From NCBI RefSeq assembly GCF_000005825.2, contig NC_013791.2, positions 2,790,001-2,854,000 of the forward strand: a DNA stretch of 64,000 nucleotides, in the 5' to 3' direction. Made by a program: the position numbers and the translations under genes. Within the stretch, counting starts at the first letter, position 1, and every line of letters begins with the position of its first letter. Positions 1 to 8,326 of the stretch are shown here, one piece after another. Source of the stretch: Alkalihalophilus pseudofirmus OF4. Its GTDB lineage: Bacteria > Bacillota > Bacilli > Bacillales > Bacillaceae_D. The notes beneath the pieces were generated by a model. That model was not told where the DNA came from and did not search any database. It was given only the letters and a program-made list of their open reading frames with translations.

Positions 1-108
1 TTTTGCCAAGTTATTCTTTATTAATCTTTTGTTCATCCGTTTTTGAACGGTATTTTGATCAATGTACTTTGATGTTGTATTGGTTTGTGTTGTCGTATCA
101 ATGTTCAT
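1..108 (-). CDS. pstA: PstA, phosphate ABC transporter permease (N-terminal part, runs off the window)
   Basis: Only the first 36 codons lie in the window; the frame is open to the left edge. The ATG at 108-106 follows a strong Shine-Dalgarno (AGGGAGGA) placed inside the end of pstC. A single base separates the pstC stop (110-112) from this ATG, so translation is probably coupled. The visible N-terminus is hydrophilic and Thr/Asn/Lys-rich, as expected for the cytoplasmic head before the first membrane helix. The identity rests on position: pstA follows pstC in the Bacillus pstSCAB operon. It cannot be confirmed from sequence because no transmembrane segment is visible. Confidence 0.75.
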   Translation of the reverse strand, partial: MNIDTTTQTNTTSKYIDQNTVQKRMNKRLIKNNLAK

Positions 109-109
109 A

Positions 110-1066
110 TTAATATTCCTCCCTAAAGCGGCGAGAGATATATCTTGCTAGAAGATTCATTAAGAAAGTAAAAACAAATAACGTCATTGCTACAGCATAT
201 AAGCTGTAATATATAGTCGAACCGGCAGGAGCATCTCCTCCAGTTACTTCAACAATGTATGCAGTCATAGTCTGCATCGATTGAGTGATGTCAAAAGTAA
301 AGTTTTTGGTACTTCCACTTGCAATCGTTACAATCATCGTTTCTCCAATTGCACGTGAAATACCAAGAACGAATGAAGCAATGATGCCTGAGATCGCAGC
401 AGGAATAACGACTTTCCCTGTTACTTCAAGTCTAGTCGCACCTAATGCTAGTGCCCCTTCACGCATGGCACGCGGCACAGAACTCATCGCATCCTCTGAT
501 AATGAGGCAACCATTGGAATAATCATGATCCCCATGACAATACCTGGGCTTAGTATATTTGTTGCCTGCAGCCCTGGAATAATATCTCTTAAAATCGGTG
601 TAACAAACGTAAAAGCAAAAAACCCATAAACGATTGTTGGAATACCTGCTAAGATTTCTAGCATTGGTTTTAATGTTCTTCTTACTTTATCTGAAGCATA
701 TTCACTTAAGAAAATAGCTGTCATTAATCCAATTGGAATCGCCACAAACATCGCGATGACAGACGAAATAATGGTCCCTGTTAATAAAGGCAGAACTCCA
801 AATTGCGGATCTTGACTTAACGGCCTTAATACTGTTCCTGTAAAGAAATCAACGATTGGAACACGTTGAAAAAATTCGAACGTCTCACTCAATAGCGTAT
901 ACAAAATTCCCACTGTGGTAAGGATTGAAATGCTCGCAATCACAAAAAGTAATTTTGGCATTACTTTTTCAATGAGATTGTTAAGATTTCTTGAGCTCTT
1001 TTTTTGTTCAATCATTTTTCTTACATTCACAGCGTTCCCCTTATTCATTTCGCTGTTTACATCCAT
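110..1066 (-). CDS. pstC: PstC, phosphate ABC transporter permease
   Basis: Inner-membrane permease subunit of the high-affinity PstSCAB phosphate importer. About six hydrophobic helices are visible, with the binding-protein-dependent transport loop near the C-terminal third (SRAIGETMIV region, the EAA-like motif). I chose the ATG at 1066 (318 residues, usual PstC length) because AAAGGGGTG precedes it at good spacing. The frame stays open another 30 codons upstream, but that stretch covers the pstS-pstC intercistronic hairpin and looks non-coding. A GTG about 14 codons inside, behind AAGGGG, is an alternative start. The gene lies between pstS and pstA and is probably transcribed from the PHO-box promoter ahead of pstS. 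Confidence 0.92.
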   Translation of the reverse strand: MDVNSEMNKGNAVNVRKMIEQKKSSRNLNNLIEKVMPKLLFVIASISILTTVGILYTLLSETFEFFQRVPIVDFFTGTVLRPLSQDPQFGVLPLLTGTIISSVIAMFVAIPIGLMTAIFLSEYASDKVRRTLKPMLEILAGIPTIVYGFFAFTFVTPILRDIIPGLQATNILSPGIVMGIMIIPMVASLSEDAMSSVPRAMREGALALGATRLEVTGKVVIPAAISGIIASFVLGISRAIGETMIVTIASGSTKNFTFDITQSMQTMTAYIVEVTGGDAPAGSTIYYSLYAVAMTLFVFTFLMNLLARYISRRFREEY

Positions 1067-1113
1067 TGCACGTGGCACCCCTTTTGGCTTGTAACCATAT
1101 ACTTTACATGTAA

Positions 1114-1143
1114 GTGGATGAGAACTCACAAGCTCCCATCCAC
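1114..1143 (-). promoter_or_regulatory. Intercistronic hairpin between pstS and pstC
   Basis: In the transcribed strand a 12-bp stem (with G-U pairs) closes a 6-nt loop, directly after the pstS stop and before the pstC ribosome binding site. No U-run follows, so it is not a typical terminator. In B. subtilis the pst mRNA is processed between pstS and pstC and the pstS part is the more abundant. A stem here fits the same role of 3'-end protection for pstS mRNA; this role is inferred. Confidence 0.6.
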
Positions 1144-1161
1144 CCATGCAGTACAATCAAA

Positions 1162-2157
1162 TTAATTTAGACCATCTAAGAAACTGTTATACTCTTCAAT
1201 TTCACTTTCTGGCAGTGGAGCAAATCCAGTCTCACCAGCAAATTCATTAACATTGTTTACAACGTATCTAGCAAAATCTAGTACTTGCGGCTTTTCTTTA
1301 GCCATATCAACGTTTAAGTAAGTGAATACCGGACGAGTGAATGGTGCATAGTCACCATCTTCAGCAATTGTGTCAAGTGATGGCTCAACTGGACCCTCAC
1401 CGAAATCAACGTTTACTGCTTGAATTTGATCTTGGTTATTTACATAGTAGCCAAATCCGAAGAATGCAATTGCATTTTTATCTTCTGCTACTAGATTTAC
1501 TAATGTAGAATATTCTTGCTGCAGGTTAACACCATCTACTAAGTCACCTTTATCAAGAATGTTCTCATAGAAGAACTCATATGTTCCGTGGTTTTCATTT
1601 GGACCCATTGGCTTAATTTCTTCATCTGGAAATTCAGGACGAATATCAGACCACTTCGTAACGCCGCCATCAGCACTGAAGATACTGATTAACTCTTCTT
1701 CAGTCAGCTCTTTTGCCCAGTCATTTTCAGGGTGAATAACAAACGTAAGACCATCTAATGCTACTTTAAATTCTTGTACTTCAATTCCATTTGCTTCTGC
1801 TTCTTCTAACTCTTCATCTTTAATTTCACGAGATGCATCATTAAAATCTGTACCGTTTGGAACTAAGAATTTACCGAAACCAGCACTTGTACCAGAGCGG
1901 CTTACTTCAACTGATACGTTCGGTTGTTCATTAATCATGTATTCTTCAGCAAGCACTGACATTAATGGATAAACCGTACCTGAACCATCAACGACTACGC
2001 TTCCGTCAAGATCTTCCGCTGCTTCCGCTGCATTATCTTCTGTCGTATCCTCTGAACCTGTGTTATCTGTCTCAGCCGGTTCATTAGATCCCCCGCCACA
2101 AGCTGCGACAACAACCATTAGTGCTGCCATTACTAAGAGCATTAAAAATTTCTTCAC
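1162..2157 (-). CDS. pstS: PstS, phosphate-binding lipoprotein
   Basis: Extracytoplasmic phosphate receptor of the Pst importer, anchored as a lipoprotein. The N-terminus has a KK basic start, a hydrophobic stretch and a lipobox VVAAC with the lipidated Cys near residue 20. An acidic Glu/Thr/Asn-rich linker follows, then the PBP-like phosphate-binding fold (GSGTVYPL motif near residue 58; SRSGTSAGFGKF near 87). Length 331 is typical. The start is a GTG at 2157 behind GGGAGG; an ATG just upstream is out of frame and stops at once. It is the first gene of the pst operon, under a PHO box. The acidic, low-pI mature protein is compatible with an alkaliphilic or saline habitat, but that is only suggestive. 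Confidence 0.95.
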   Translation of the reverse strand: MKKFLMLLVMAALMVVVAACGGGSNEPAETDNTGSEDTTEDNAAEAAEDLDGSVVVDGSGTVYPLMSVLAEEYMINEQPNVSVEVSRSGTSAGFGKFLVPNGTDFNDASREIKDEELEEAEANGIEVQEFKVALDGLTFVIHPENDWAKELTEEELISIFSADGGVTKWSDIRPEFPDEEIKPMGPNENHGTYEFFYENILDKGDLVDGVNLQQEYSTLVNLVAEDKNAIAFFGFGYYVNNQDQIQAVNVDFGEGPVEPSLDTIAEDGDYAPFTRPVFTYLNVDMAKEKPQVLDFARYVVNNVNEFAGETGFAPLPESEIEEYNSFLDGLN

Positions 2158-2222
2158 TTCATTGTCCTCCCTTTTCTCTAGGAAAAATAGTTGCGTAAGT
2201 GGTTCTCCCTCTCACAATTGCT

Positions 2223-2286
2223 AGTATAGTCGGGTAATATTAAGCAGGTATGATTGCTGTGTAAATGTTTTGTAAACCGATGTAAA
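2223..2286 (-). promoter_or_regulatory. PHO box and promoter of the pst operon
   Basis: On the minus strand three perfect TTTACA hexamers (2281-2286, 2271-2276, 2260-2265) and a weaker fourth, TCATAC (2248-2253), are spaced 10-11 bp apart. This is the tandem direct-repeat pattern bound by phosphorylated PhoP in Bacillus. A good -10 (TATACT, 2223-2228) lies downstream, about 66 bases before the pstS start. PhoP substitutes for a -35 contact at such promoters. The architecture predicts induction on phosphate starvation. Confidence 0.85.
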
Positions 2287-2325
2287 AATAGAGTGAAATA
2301 TGCCTAACCTTGATAGATAAAAAGC

Positions 2326-2365
2326 ATAAAAAGCCTCTCTATAACAAACATAGAGAGACTTTTTG
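2326..2365 (-). terminator. Rho-independent terminator of the chemoreceptor gene
   Basis: A stem of CTCTCTAT paired with ATAGAGAG around a short loop is followed on the minus strand by a T-rich tract. It lies just downstream of the chemoreceptor stop codon and separates that gene from the pst operon. Confidence 0.8.
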
Positions 2366-2378
2366 ACCAGAGACAGGC

Positions 2379-4121
2379 CTACTTTATATGAAATTTCATT
2401 AATAGATCAGAAAGAGATTGTGAGAGACTAGTTAATTGCAGTCCGATCGCATGAGTAGATTTCAATTGTTCAATCTGCTCCTTGCTAGATTCTAACATCA
2501 CCTCAGAGCTCGCTGATGTTTCCTGTGATACGGAGGCAAAACTAACAGCTGCAGCTTCTAGTTCTGGTACCATTTCTTTTAACTCACTTAATTTCAGCTG
2601 CATCCCATTAATCGTATTGCTTACTCCATTAATGCCTCCCATTAATTCATCAAACGAATCTCTTGATTGATTCGCCTTCCCGAGATTAATCCTAGTTTTT
2701 TCTAGCATATGTGTAAATTCTTCATTCGCTTCTATTGTAACTGTGTCCATTGTATCGATTGCTTGTGTAATTTCTACCGCTGCCCCTGATGATTGCTCGG
2801 CAAGTTTACGCACCTCATTAGCAACCACAGCAAACCCCTTGCCAGATTCTCCAGCTCTCGCTGCTTCAATCGTTGCATTTAAAGCAAGAAGCTTTGTTTG
2901 TTCAGCAATCCCTTGAATTAATCCAACTAGCTGTGAAATTGAAACGGAGTACTCTCTTACCTGCTTGACCGTTGTTGTTAGATGTCCGAAATCTGCTTCA
3001 AACATTTGAATCGTAGAAATCAATTCCATCATCGTTTTTTCACCCTTAAAGGCAGACTCGTTCATCTGTTTTGAGCGGTTTACAACCATATCCATGTTAC
3101 TAGTTAAAGCATTCACCTTTTCTCTCATCTCTTTAAAGTGATACACACTAACCTCAGAGCTTGATGCGGTTTGCAGGGCTCCTTCTTTCACTACATGGAT
3201 CGAATCTACTAATTCAAAGCTTGTTTCTAAAGATTCCTTTGAAGAAAAGGTTAACTTATCACCTGTTACTGCTAAATTTTTCGTAGTATCTGTTAACTCA
3301 AGTAATAACTCTCGCATATGTACAATCATCGCACGGTAGCTTTTATGTAGAGACTGTATTTCTGGTAAAGTCGTTTGTATTGGATCAGGTTCTCTAAATT
3401 GACCATTTCTTACTGCTCTCATTGTCTCTCGTAAATCTGTCAGAGGCTTAGTAATGGATCGAACAAAGAGTAATATAAATATGGTTGAAATCAATACACT
3501 AATTAATACAACAAGCAGATTAAAATAAGCCATGTTTACTACCGCACCCATATAAGAGGCTTCTGGAAGGACTAAGGCAAAAATTCCGCTGATTTCATTC
3601 ATTGTTTGAAAGGAAATCAAATACCTGGATCCGTCTATTTCCACATGGATTACTCCATGATCACTTTGTTCCATTTCATGTATCACTTCACCAGGGATAA
3701 GTGGCAAAGTATTTTGACTTACTTGAAACGGGACAGCCTCTTGATTAATAACAGAAAAAAATTCAGCACTAATTCCGTCTTCTTCAAGTTTATCCTGCTG
3801 TGATCTAATATTTGACTCTAGCTGCTGCATAAAATACTCTTCATCACTCACATAGAGGAATTGAAGATTTTGAGCAATGACTTCCATTAAGTCCACTTCG
3901 CGCATCAGCCTGTTTTCAATAGAGTTGACTGTCATCTCTTTTGCTTTTAAATAAGAAGCAAACCCTCCTATTGATAAAGATACTGTTAGCAGCATCATAA
4001 ATAATAGAAGTAATCTGCTGCGCATGGAGAATTTTTCTACAAACTTGCTATTTTGCCTTGTTCTCTCTGTTTTTTGTTTGTTCGAACCACTCTTTTTCTT
4101 ATTTAATCGTTTCCTAAACAC
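2379..4121 (-). CDS. Methyl-accepting chemotaxis protein
   Basis: Membrane chemoreceptor that relays ligand sensing to CheA/CheW. The order is: a long basic cytoplasmic N-terminus of about 35 residues, TM1 (about 38-60), an extracellular domain of about 140 residues of single-Cache size, TM2 (about 203-225), HAMP, then the methylation helices and signalling hairpin. The hairpin holds the conserved stretch from [21 protein letters not shown] through [14 protein letters not shown]. The ligand is unknown. I prefer the GTG at 4121, 7 nt behind a GGGGG Shine-Dalgarno, giving 580 residues; a TTG two codons upstream is possible. It is monocistronic between the pst operon and metE. An extended -10 (TGGTATAAT, about 4163-4171) lies upstream. 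Confidence 0.93.
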   Translation of the reverse strand: MFRKRLNKKKSGSNKQKTERTRQNSKFVEKFSMRSRLLLLFMMLLTVSLSIGGFASYLKAKEMTVNSIENRLMREVDLMEVIAQNLQFLYVSDEEYFMQQLESNIRSQQDKLEEDGISAEFFSVINQEAVPFQVSQNTLPLIPGEVIHEMEQSDHGVIHVEIDGSRYLISFQTMNEISGIFALVLPEASYMGAVVNMAYFNLLVVLISVLISTIFILLFVRSITKPLTDLRETMRAVRNGQFREPDPIQTTLPEIQSLHKSYRAMIVHMRELLLELTDTTKNLAVTGDKLTFSSKESLETSFELVDSIHVVKEGALQTASSSEVSVYHFKEMREKVNALTSNMDMVVNRSKQMNESAFKGEKTMMELISTIQMFEADFGHLTTTVKQVREYSVSISQLVGLIQGIAEQTKLLALNATIEAARAGESGKGFAVVANEVRKLAEQSSGAAVEITQAIDTMDTVTIEANEEFTHMLEKTRINLGKANQSRDSFDELMGGINGVSNTINGMQLKLSELKEMVPELEAAAVSFASVSQETSASSEVMLESSKEQIEQLKSTHAIGLQLTSLSQSLSDLLMKFHIK

Positions 4122-4162
4122 AACCAAACCCCCACTTAAACTAAGTCTTTAATACCGGATAA

Positions 4163-4171
4163 ATTATACCA
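4163..4171 (-). promoter_or_regulatory. Extended -10 promoter of the chemoreceptor gene
   Basis: On the minus strand TGGTATAAT is a consensus sigma-A extended -10, about 45 bases upstream of the start. No convincing -35 and no SigD (motility sigma) consensus was seen. The receptor may therefore be expressed independently of the flagellar regulon. Confidence 0.5.
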
Positions 4172-4330
4172 ATCTATTATTAAGTGATTGTAAAGTCTGG
4201 GTAAATATAGCATGTAGTATTATTGGATGTGACTAATCTCAGGGGGGAAATTTCTTTTAGAAAAATCTTGATTAATAAAATAAACTGAGTTAGGATATAG
4301 TCTAAGTATTTGATCAATTTAATTTTATAA

Positions 4331-4526
4331 GTACATGCAAGAGGTGGTTTAGAGTTTGCCTTCTAAACCTTAAAAGGGAAGTCCGGTGAGAATCCGGCAC
4401 GGTCGCGCCACTGTAAGAGCGAGCTGCTTATCATTGCCACTATTCATCATTTAGTGATCTTAGCTAAGTTGAATGGGAAGGGATAAGCAAGCGATGAACT
4501 TGAGTCAGGAGACCTGCCTTTTGTAC
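4331..4526 (+). ncRNA. Cobalamin (B12) riboswitch aptamer of metE
   Basis: The region contains the conserved cobalamin core: AAAGGGAAGTCCGGTGAGAATCC, then CGGTCGCGCCACTGTAAG with the B12 box GCCACTG, and the 3' part GAGTCAGGAGACCTGCC. The flanks GTACA (4331) and TGTAC (4522) can close P1. It lies upstream of metE, the B12-independent methionine synthase. The logic fits: when adenosylcobalamin is plentiful the cell can use MetH, and metE is shut off. An intrinsic terminator follows at 4618-4648. No SAM-I riboswitch motif was found upstream, although in some relatives (B. clausii metE) both occur in tandem. Confidence 0.93.
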
Positions 4527-4566
4527 GCACTAGTACCTACGCGTTTATTAGGGAGGAGTGATCGAT

Positions 4567-4602
4567 ATGTTTTGGCCGATGGTTTACGATCATCCAGGTT
4601 GA
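4567..4602 (+). CDS. Possible 11-residue leader peptide in the metE leader
   Basis: A short frame reads Met-Phe-Trp-Pro-Met-Val-Tyr-Asp-His-Pro-Gly-stop. It is preceded by a strong Shine-Dalgarno, GGGAGGAG at 4551-4558, about 10 nt upstream. It sits between the B12 aptamer and the terminator, ending 15 nt before the terminator stem. Translation could affect terminator folding or couple metE expression to amino-acid supply; two Met codons are present. It could also be chance: the strong Shine-Dalgarno is the only real support. Confidence 0.3.
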   Translation: MFWPMVYDHPG

Positions 4603-4617
4603 GTCTATGTATGTGAT

Positions 4618-4648
4618 CTCTCTTTCAATCATGAAAGAGAGTTTTTTT
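4618..4648 (+). terminator. Regulatory terminator of the metE B12 riboswitch
   Basis: A perfect 10-bp stem (CTCTCTTTCA with TGAAAGAGAG) closes a 4-nt loop and is followed by seven T. It lies 70 bases before the metE start and after the cobalamin aptamer, so it is the expression platform. Ligand binding should favour termination. Confidence 0.88.
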
Positions 4649-4717
4649 ATTTGCTGATTTAACACATCAGCTAAGTTCAACACATCAATAAAGACGACAA
4701 TCTGGAGGGATTTAACG

Positions 4718-7003
4718 ATGAATATAGTGACATCAAACACAGGCTATCCACGCATTGGGGAAAATAGAGAATGGAAACATATATTAGAAAAGTATTGGAC
4801 AAAGAAAATAACAAGAGTGGCATTTGAACTTGAAATGAAACAGCTTCGCATTAATTATTTAAAGAAACAGCGAAGTAAAGGCATTGAACTTATTCCGATC
4901 GGTGATTTCAGCTACTATGATCAAGTTCTTGATACAGCTGTAATGTTCGGGCTTATCCCAGAGAGATTTCAATCAATGGAAGAAGCTTCCCTGGAACAAT
5001 ATTTTGCAATTGCCCGCGGAACAGATGAACATGTTGCTTCTGAAATGACTAAATGGTTTAACACGAACTACCACTATATTGTTCCAGAATTACAAGGCGC
5101 AGCACCAAAACTAACACATAACAGACTGTTAGATTTATTTAATGAAGCAAAATATGAGCTGGGCATTAAAGGGAAACCAGTCATCTTAGGTCCGGTTACA
5201 TTGATTGCCTTATCAAAAGGATATGAAAACAGTGAATTTAAAGACAAGGTAGCTGAACTTACCCCTCATTACATCAAAGCGTTCCAAGAATTAGCCGAAG
5301 CGGGAGCCGAATGGATCCAAATTGATGAACCGATTCTTGTTCAAGATATCGCTCAGCCTACGATTGAGGTTTTTCAAGAAGTGTATAGTCGCTTTAATAA
5401 GGAGCTGCCAGAGGTAAAAATTCTTTTACAGACATATTACGGCTCGGTTGAACGCTATGAAGAAGTGATTCAATTACCTGTAGATGGTATCGGGCTTGAT
5501 TTCGTCCACGATAAAGGATCCAACCTAGAGAAATTAAGATCCTCTGGGTTTCCTAGTGATAAGCTGTTAGCATGCGGGGTCATTGATGGACGCAGCATTT
5601 GGAAAAGCAACCTGTTAGATAAACAAGAGCAAGCAGCAAAAATTACATCCTACATCCAGCCAAGCCAATTGATCATTCAGCCTTCATGCTCATTGCTCCA
5701 TGTACCTGTTACGACGGCTAATGAGAAGTCGCTGCCAGAGCAATTAGTTGAGGCACTTGCCTTTGCTGATGAAAAGCTAGAGGAAGTAGCCTTGCTTAGT
5801 GGGTCACTCAAATCTCCTGAGAAGAAAGATGAACTCCGAGCTTACAGTTATGCTATCTCTGAGTTTCATAAAGATACAGGCAGAGTTCATACAGATGTGC
5901 AAAGAAAGCTTTCTCAATTAAACGAATTAACAGCAACAAGAACTTCTTTTGAAGTAAGAAAAGAACAACAGAAGAAAAAGTGGCAGCTTCCTCCCCTGCC
6001 TACTACAACCATCGGAAGCTTTCCACAAACGAAAGAAGTAAGAGCTGCCCGCTTAAAGTTTAAAAAAGGCTCTTTGTCTGAAGCCGATTATGAAACATTT
6101 ATTCAAGAAGAAATCCAAAAGTGGGTAAACATTCAAGAAGAACTTCAGCTTGATGTTTTTGTTCATGGAGAATTCGAACGCACAGATATGGTCGAATTTT
6201 TCGGTCAACGCTTAAATGGTATGGAAGTCACTACAAACGGCTGGGTGCAATCTTATGGTTCTCGTTGTGTTAAGCCACCTATTATTGCGGCCGATATCTC
6301 TTTTGACCAACCGATGACATTAAAGGAAACTCTGTATGCGAAGTCGTTGACTACAAAGCCAATGAAAGGGATGCTGACCGGACCCGTTACGATTTTAAAT
6401 TGGTCGTTTGAACGAGATGACATATCACTTAGAGAAATGCTTAATCAGCTTGCCTTAGCTATCCAGGAAGAAATTCGTCAGCTAGAGGCAAACGGTATTG
6501 AAATGATCCAAGTAGATGAGCCTGCACTGCGAGAGGGACTGCCGCTCAAAGAAAATGAAAGAGCTGATTATTTAGCAAATGCCACTTATGCATTTAGACT
6601 CGCAACGAGCAGCGTAGAGCCTACAACTCAAATTCATACGCATATGTGTTATTCCGAGTTTGATGAAATTATTGAAACGATTGATGCACTTGATGCCGAT
6701 GTGATTTCAATCGAAGCTTCAAGGAGCCACGGAGAAATTATTCATACATTTGAACGGTATGAATATCAAAAGGATATCGGTCTTGGGGTGTATGATATTC
6801 ACAGTCCGCGTATCCCTAGTAAAATAGAAATGAAAAGAAATCTTGAGAGGGCGCTTCGTGTACTTAACCAGGAACAATTCTGGGTTAATCCCGATTGCGG
6901 CTTAAAAACAAGAACAACAGAAGAAACGATTGATGCTTTAAAAGTTATGGTAGAAGCGGCTGAAGAAGTACGCACGAGCTTACAGGTGGGGACCTCAAAA
7001 TGA
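4718..7003 (+). CDS. metE: MetE, cobalamin-independent methionine synthase
   Basis: Transfers the methyl group of 5-methyltetrahydropteroyl-tri-L-glutamate to homocysteine, the last step of methionine synthesis, without B12. Two beta-alpha barrels are visible. The N-terminal barrel begins NTGYPRIG. The C-terminal catalytic barrel starts near residue 430 (TTTIGSFPQT) and carries the zinc ligands: His and Cys in HTHMCYSEF and Cys in NPDCGLKTR. Length 761 is typical. The start follows CTGGAGGG. Expression is gated by the B12 riboswitch upstream. The last four bases overlap the ATG of the thioesterase gene (ATGA), so the two are translationally coupled. Confidence 0.97.
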   Translation: MNIVTSNTGYPRIGENREWKHILEKYWTKKITRVAFELEMKQLRINYLKKQRSKGIELIPIGDFSYYDQVLDTAVMFGLIPERFQSMEEASLEQYFAIARGTDEHVASEMTKWFNTNYHYIVPELQGAAPKLTHNRLLDLFNEAKYELGIKGKPVILGPVTLIALSKGYENSEFKDKVAELTPHYIKAFQELAEAGAEWIQIDEPILVQDIAQPTIEVFQEVYSRFNKELPEVKILLQTYYGSVERYEEVIQLPVDGIGLDFVHDKGSNLEKLRSSGFPSDKLLACGVIDGRSIWKSNLLDKQEQAAKITSYIQPSQLIIQPSCSLLHVPVTTANEKSLPEQLVEALAFADEKLEEVALLSGSLKSPEKKDELRAYSYAISEFHKDTGRVHTDVQRKLSQLNELTATRTSFEVRKEQQKKKWQLPPLPTTTIGSFPQTKEVRAARLKFKKGSLSEADYETFIQEEIQKWVNIQEELQLDVFVHGEFERTDMVEFFGQRLNGMEVTTNGWVQSYGSRCVKPPIIAADISFDQPMTLKETLYAKSLTTKPMKGMLTGPVTILNWSFERDDISLREMLNQLALAIQEEIRQLEANGIEMIQVDEPALREGLPLKENERADYLANATYAFRLATSSVEPTTQIHTHMCYSEFDEIIETIDALDADVISIEASRSHGEIIHTFERYEYQKDIGLGVYDIHSPRIPSKIEMKRNLERALRVLNQEQFWVNPDCGLKTRTTEETIDALKVMVEAAEEVRTSLQVGTSK

Positions 7004-7473
7004 CGACATCACACTCTACTAGTTATTCGAGGACGATTCAAACAAGACTCGTTCTTCCACCCGATACGAATCACCTTAAGACGATCTTTGGAGGACAGGT
7101 TCTTTCCTATATCGATGAAATTGCGGCAATCACCGCGATGAAACATGCAGGAAGTGTTGTTGTGACAGCTTCAATCGACTCCGTTGACTTCCTCTCATCA
7201 GCTACAGTCGGTGATGTATTAGAGCTTGAATCCTTTATTACTTCAACAGGCCGTACATCAATGGAAGTGTTCGTAAAAGTACATTCTACTAACCTTTTAA
7301 CAGGAGTGAAAACGTTAACGACCAAGTCCTTTTTGACCATGGTGGCTGTAGATGACCAGAAGAAACCCTTGCCTGTTGCTAGCATCCTTCCTGAAACGGA
7401 TGAGGAGAAACAGCTCTTCAAAACAGCAGCTGCAAGAAAGGATAATCGATTGAAACGGGCAATGCTTCATTAA
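7000..7473 (+). CDS. Acyl-CoA thioesterase, hotdog fold (YkhA-like)
   Basis: Predicted cytoplasmic acyl-CoA hydrolase of the BFIT/BACH-type hotdog family. Visible features are the N-terminal strand RTIQTRLVLPPDTNHLKTIFGGQVLSYIDEIAAITAMKHAG, with the conserved N-x-x-x-x-x-FGG-x-x-x-x-x-x-D pattern, and SIDSVDFLSSATVGDVLELE. The single 157-residue hotdog domain is the size of B. subtilis YkhA. The ATG overlaps the metE stop by four bases, so it shares metE's transcript and B12 control. That is odd for a thioesterase and may only reflect gene packing. The physiological substrate is unknown. A degenerate palindromic repeat begins within ten bases of its stop codon. Confidence 0.85.
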   Translation: MTTSHSTSYSRTIQTRLVLPPDTNHLKTIFGGQVLSYIDEIAAITAMKHAGSVVVTASIDSVDFLSSATVGDVLELESFITSTGRTSMEVFVKVHSTNLLTGVKTLTTKSFLTMVAVDDQKKPLPVASILPETDEEKQLFKTAAARKDNRLKRAMLH

Positions 7474-7480
7474 ATGAAGA

Positions 7481-8245
7481 GAGGCTTTGACACGAAAGAA
7501 ATTGTTAGATGAAAATTGCGAATCTAATAATGGTTGGTAAGTGGTTTTATTCGCTCCTGAAATATACTTCGCTTTCCGCAGGGAGCAATTTAGTAATGGT
7601 TTAAAAGCTATTAAACATTAAGTGTCTCAAAGAAGGGTTATAGCTTCAAAACTTAATTACAAAGAGTGTTTAAAATGGGTTATAGCATAGCGGCCGCTCC
7701 TGAAATATACTACGCTTTCCAAGGGAAGCTGCTGAGCCTCCTCGGGCTTAGGCCCTGTGGGGTCTCAGCTTTGCTTTAGTTCCCTTAGGAGTCTTCGTAT
7801 ATTTCATCCGCTGGGGTGCTGCTTTATATAATTATTGTGTGTAGCGATTTAGTTAGGGTTCATTTCAAATTATATAAAAGCAAATACCCTTGGGTTCATC
7901 TGTAAGGGTCTCTGAACAGATAATTATAAAAGGGGAGCACTAAACAACATCCTTCCTCCGTTGATTAGAGCGGAAGGTGCGAGACACCTGCGGGATGTGC
8001 GTGACCAGGGAGATCCCTCATGAGCCAAGCGACGAGGAAGTTCCCGGACCGGCCCGCGGAAAGCGAGCACCTGCAGCGGAAGTCAACCACTATCGCAAGG
8101 TAAACTCATTCAGTTTATGCGTGGCCAGTAGTTATTCAAAAAAGCAAGGCGCAGAGGAAACTCCCGGACCGCTGCCTGCAGAGGAGATCAACAACCACTG
8201 CAAAGAGGACTTTTTCATTCGTTTCCTTAATTGTGGCGTTCTTGC
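7481..8245. repeat. Island of degenerate palindromic intergenic repeats; no gene
   Basis: This 850-bp gap holds several partial copies of a family common in Bacillaceae intergenic DNA. (a) 7481-7590 is a left half, beginning with a GAGGCTTTGACA-like end and running to CTTCGCTTTCCGCAGGGAGC. (b) 7690-7815 is a complete inner palindrome, whose arms TGAAATATACTACG and CTTCGTATATTTCA pair, with GCTGAGCC...GTCTCAGC inside. (c) 7966-8100 is an inverse-orientation copy (GGAAGGTGCGAGACACCTGCGGG ... CGCGGAAAGCGAGCACCTGCAGCGGAA). (d) 8150-8215 is another fragment of the same. Copy (a) resembles the left arm of the element split by the insertion sequence at 16.3 kb. An open frame at 7977-8249 is a by-product of copies (c) and (d). 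Confidence 0.75.
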
Positions 8246-8249
8246 ATAA

Positions 8250-8292
8250 AAAAGACGACTAGTTCAAACTGTTTTGAACTAGTCGTTTTCTT
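8250..8292. terminator. Bidirectional terminator downstream of mgtE
   Basis: A perfect 14-bp stem (8255-8268 with 8273-8286) closes a 4-nt loop. A-runs on the left and T-runs on the right let it work on both strands. It ends mgtE transcription from the right and any read-through from the metE side. Confidence 0.88.
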
Positions 8293-8326
8293 TATTTCAG
8301 CATACCTAATGATCTAATAATACTTT

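Noticed and set aside
1067-1156. 30-residue N-terminal extension of PstC
   Set aside because: It spans the pstS-pstC hairpin, has no ribosome site at its start, and a good Shine-Dalgarno lies before the ATG at 1066.
4140-4330. SAM-I riboswitch upstream of the B12 aptamer, as in B. clausii metE
   Set aside because: No SAM-I core sequence could be found in this stretch.
7977-8249. 90-codon open frame in the repeat island
   Set aside because: It is composed of two partial palindromic-repeat copies, has no ribosome binding site and a composition unlike the neighbouring proteins.
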